From: Aquitalea sp.
Lineage (GTDB): Bacteria; Pseudomonadota; Gammaproteobacteria; Burkholderiales; Chromobacteriaceae
Direction: 5' to 3'
NCBI GenBank assembly: GCA_019232735.1
Contig: JAFANL010000201.1
Coordinates: 1-7,010 of the forward strand
DNA length: 7,010 nucleotides
The translations under genes and the position numbers were made by a program. The notes under the pieces were generated by a model. The model was given only the letters and a program-made list of their open reading frames with translations. It did no database searches and was not told the DNA's origin. Each line of letters starts with the position of its first letter. Position 1 is the stretch's first letter. Positions 5,119-7,010 of the stretch are shown here, piece after piece.

Positions 5119-6828
5119 TCAGATATGATAATCCGGCAGCCCGGCCAGGCTTTGCCAGGCGGCCTGAGTCGATAGATGCACCCGGCCATCAAAGCGCAGA
5201 CCCAGGCCGGCACGCTGCAGGATATCTGCCACCGGTCCCTTGATCTCGGCCAGATGCAGCGTGACGCCGGCCTGCTGCAGAGCCTGATCCAGATTTTCCA
5301 GCATGCTCAATGCCGTGGTGTCCACCCGGTTGACCGCGCTCATGATCAGCACCAGTTGCTGGGTGCCCGCAACCAGTGCCACGCGCTCCAGCAGTGCCTG
5401 GCGCACTTGGCGGGCGTTGCCAAAGTACAGGCTTTCGTCCACCCGCAACAGCAGCACGCCCGGCAGGGTTTCCACCGCATGGCGCTGTCGGTTGCGAAAA
5501 TGGTGGCTGCCCGGCAGCCGCCCGACTTCAGCGATATGCGGCCGACTGCTGCGCCACAGCAAGGTGGCCAGCGATACCAGCACCCCCGCCACGATGCCGC
5601 TATCCACCCCCAGTAGCAGCACCAACACAAAGGTGAGCAGCCAGGCCACGGCATCGGCCCGCTCGGCCAGCCAGGCACGCCGCAGGGTGCGCAGCTCCAG
5701 CATGCCCAACAGCGAAGCAATGATGGTGGCGGACAATACCGGCAGCGGCAGGCTGGCCAATGCCCCAGTGGCCGTGCACATCACCAGCAGCATGCCCCCA
5801 GCCGTGACCAGCGAGGCCAGCTGGGAATTGGCCCCGGCATCGGCATTCACCACGGATCGGCTGAGCCCGCCCGCGACCGGGAACCCACCCGCCAGCCCGG
5901 CCGCCATATTGCACAAGCCGAGCGCCACCAGTTCGCGGTCAGGATCGACACTTTCCTGCCGCCTCGCCGCCAGCAGCTGTGCCACCGACAGGCTTTGCAC
6001 ATAATTGACAAGGGCAATGAAAAAGGCCGGCAAGGCCAGATCGGCCAGCTGTGACAAGGCAATATGCGGCAAGGCCACTACCGGCAGGCCGGCCGGAACA
6101 CTGCCCACCACCGGCAATAGCAGTCCACCGCGCGCCAACCCCATGCCGACGAACATGGCCAGCAGCGGTGCGCCACGCAGCAGCAACTGGCTCGGCAGCG
6201 ACGGTACGCCAAGCCGCCGTAACAGCTGCGCGCCCCAACGTCGGACCGCCAACAGCCAACCCAGGGCGGCCAGCCCCACCGCCAGCGTGGTTGGCTGCCA
6301 GTGCGGCAGCTGTTGCCAAAATCCGGCCAACCATTGCGGCAGGGAACTGCCAGGAAAACGCAGACCGGCCAATGGCCCCAGTTGCGACAGGACAATCAGC
6401 AAGGCCGAAGCCGTGGTGAAGGCAGCCAGTACCGGCTCGGACAGCAGATCGGCGACAAAACCCAGCCGGGCCAGGCCCATGGCCAGCAGCATCAGGCCGG
6501 ACAGCAAAGCCAGCCATACCGCCAACAACAGGTAGTCGGGCGTACCGACCTGGGCAAATCGCGCCAGTGTGGCTGCAGTGAGCAGGGAGGTCAGCGCCAT
6601 CGGCCCTACCGACTGGGCCGGGCTACGGCCACTGCAGGCATAAACCAGCAGCGGTGCCACGCTGGCATACAAGCCCGCCTGCACCGGCAGCCCGGCCAGC
6701 AAGGCGTAAGCCAGGCTTTGCGGCAGCAATAGCAGCGTGACCACGATGCCGGCCGTCAGATCTCCGGCCAGCCAGTGGCTCTGGTAATGCTGCAACCATG
6801 CGGGCAGGCAGCGCTTCAGGAGCAGCAT
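5119..6828 (-). CDS. SulP-family anion permease with C-terminal STAS domain
   Basis: This is an inner-membrane carrier of the SulP/SLC26 family, whose bacterial members move sulfate, bicarbonate, dicarboxylates or other anions. The substrate cannot be read from the sequence. The protein has 569 residues from ATG 6828, within the family's usual length. It opens with a short cytoplasmic end and the family segment LLPQSLAYALLAGLPVQAGLY, then PAQSVGPMA, many hydrophobic helices up to about residue 425, and the conserved GGFPVAGGLSRSVVN stretch near 314-328. The STAS domain fills the last 110-115 residues, with LVLIMSAVNRVDTTAL at its core; the site that is often Ser in STAS domains is Thr here. 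A GTG two codons earlier (6834) is an alternative start, and neither has a good ribosome site. The start overlaps the end of the upstream YeeE-like gene, suggesting translational coupling. That neighbour points to a sulfur anion as substrate, but this is inference. Confidence 0.92.
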   Translation of the reverse strand: MLLLKRCLPAWLQHYQSHWLAGDLTAGIVVTLLLLPQSLAYALLAGLPVQAGLYASVAPLLVYACSGRSPAQSVGPMALTSLLTAATLARFAQVGTPDYLLLAVWLALLSGLMLLAMGLARLGFVADLLSEPVLAAFTTASALLIVLSQLGPLAGLRFPGSSLPQWLAGFWQQLPHWQPTTLAVGLAALGWLLAVRRWGAQLLRRLGVPSLPSQLLLRGAPLLAMFVGMGLARGGLLLPVVGSVPAGLPVVALPHIALSQLADLALPAFFIALVNYVQSLSVAQLLAARRQESVDPDRELVALGLCNMAAGLAGGFPVAGGLSRSVVNADAGANSQLASLVTAGGMLLVMCTATGALASLPLPVLSATIIASLLGMLELRTLRRAWLAERADAVAWLLTFVLVLLLGVDSGIVAGVLVSLATLLWRSSRPHIAEVGRLPGSHHFRNRQRHAVETLPGVLLLRVDESLYFGNARQVRQALLERVALVAGTQQLVLIMSAVNRVDTTALSMLENLDQALQQAGVTLHLAEIKGPVADILQRAGLGLRFDGRVHLSTQAAWQSLAGLPDYHI

Positions 6829-7010
6829 CGCCACAGGAGGGGTAGCAACAACATGCCCAGCAGCATCGCCAGGACAAAACCCAGACCGGCCGGCAAGGCC
6901 ATGCCGAGCAAGATCAGGCCGGGACCGGGGCAGATGCCGGCCAGCCCCCAGCCAATGCCGAACAGCACACTGCCCAGCACCAAGCGCACCGTCAGCCTGC
7001 TTTTATCCGG
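6816..7010 (-). CDS. YeeE/YedE-type (DUF6691-like) membrane protein, C-terminal end, truncated by window edge
   Basis: The last 64 codons and the TGA stop (6818-6816) of a membrane protein enter from the right edge in frame. The segment GSVLFGIGWGLAGICPGPGL, followed by a second very hydrophobic helix, is typical of the YeeE/YedE sulfur-transport family and its short DUF6691 halves. The Cys in GICPGP is the conserved cysteine that in this family is thought to contact thiosulfate or sulfane sulfur. The C-terminus ends WRCCS, within the overlap with the SulP start. In many proteobacteria two such short YeeE/YedE genes sit with an ArsR-type regulator and a persulfide dioxygenase-like hydrolase; those would lie beyond the window if present. 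The family call rests on a short piece. Confidence 0.8.
   Translation of the reverse strand, partial: PDKSRLTVRLVLGSVLFGIGWGLAGICPGPGLILLGMALPAGLGFVLAMLLGMLLLPLLWRCCS

Noticed and set aside
5376..6535. Several plus- and minus-strand open frames of 70-230 codons within the SulP gene
   Set aside because: All lie inside a gene with a clear family match in another frame. Their translations are arginine/serine/cysteine-rich in the way typical of shadow frames in GC-rich DNA.
1..7010. Mobile elements, CRISPR arrays, tRNA/rRNA genes, defence or toxin-antitoxin genes
   Set aside because: No transposase or integrase reading frame, no regularly spaced repeats, no tRNA-like cloverleaf and no small paired genes were seen. 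The window is almost filled by four ordinary gene families plus the truncated aceF.

Overview
This window looks like chromosomal DNA of a GC-rich betaproteobacterium. A Neisseriales / Chromobacteriaceae-type organism is my best guess. That rests on the E. coli-like homodimeric pyruvate dehydrogenase E1 (AceE, 887 aa), an AceF with more than one N-terminal lipoyl domain, strong G/C third-position codon bias, and the general look of the proteins. It is an impression, not a database result. Every gene I can support lies on the minus strand, so transcription runs from high to low coordinates.

Layout from right to left, which is the direction of transcription. (1) 6816-7010 is the C-terminal end of a YeeE/YedE-type (DUF6691-like) membrane protein. 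Its last codons overlap the start of the next gene. (2) 5119-6828 is a SulP-family anion permease with a C-terminal STAS domain. (3) 4981-5118 is a short intergenic gap with two small stem-loops. (4) 3529-4980 is an exported M48 zinc metallopeptidase of the BepA/YfgC type, with a C-terminal helical/TPR-like part. (5) 3226-3528 is a 303-bp AT-rich gap that holds the likely aceE promoter and a leader with two possible hairpins. (6) 562-3225 is aceE. (7) 439-561 is a 123-bp spacer carrying two inverted, GTAG-headed palindromes that look like a REP/BIME element. (8) 1-438 is the N-terminal third or less of aceF, cut off by the window edge.

Functionally there are three unrelated blocks. aceE-aceF encodes E1 and E2 of pyruvate dehydrogenase (pyruvate to acetyl-CoA). 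The BepA-like protein would act in periplasmic quality control of outer-membrane proteins. The YeeE/SulP pair suggests uptake or export of sulfur-containing anions and probably belongs to a sulfur operon that continues past the right edge.

I see no phage, IS, CRISPR, tRNA or rRNA, no defence system and no obviously undescribed multi-gene system. The most notable non-coding signals are the inverted REP-like pair between aceE and aceF and the structured aceE leader.
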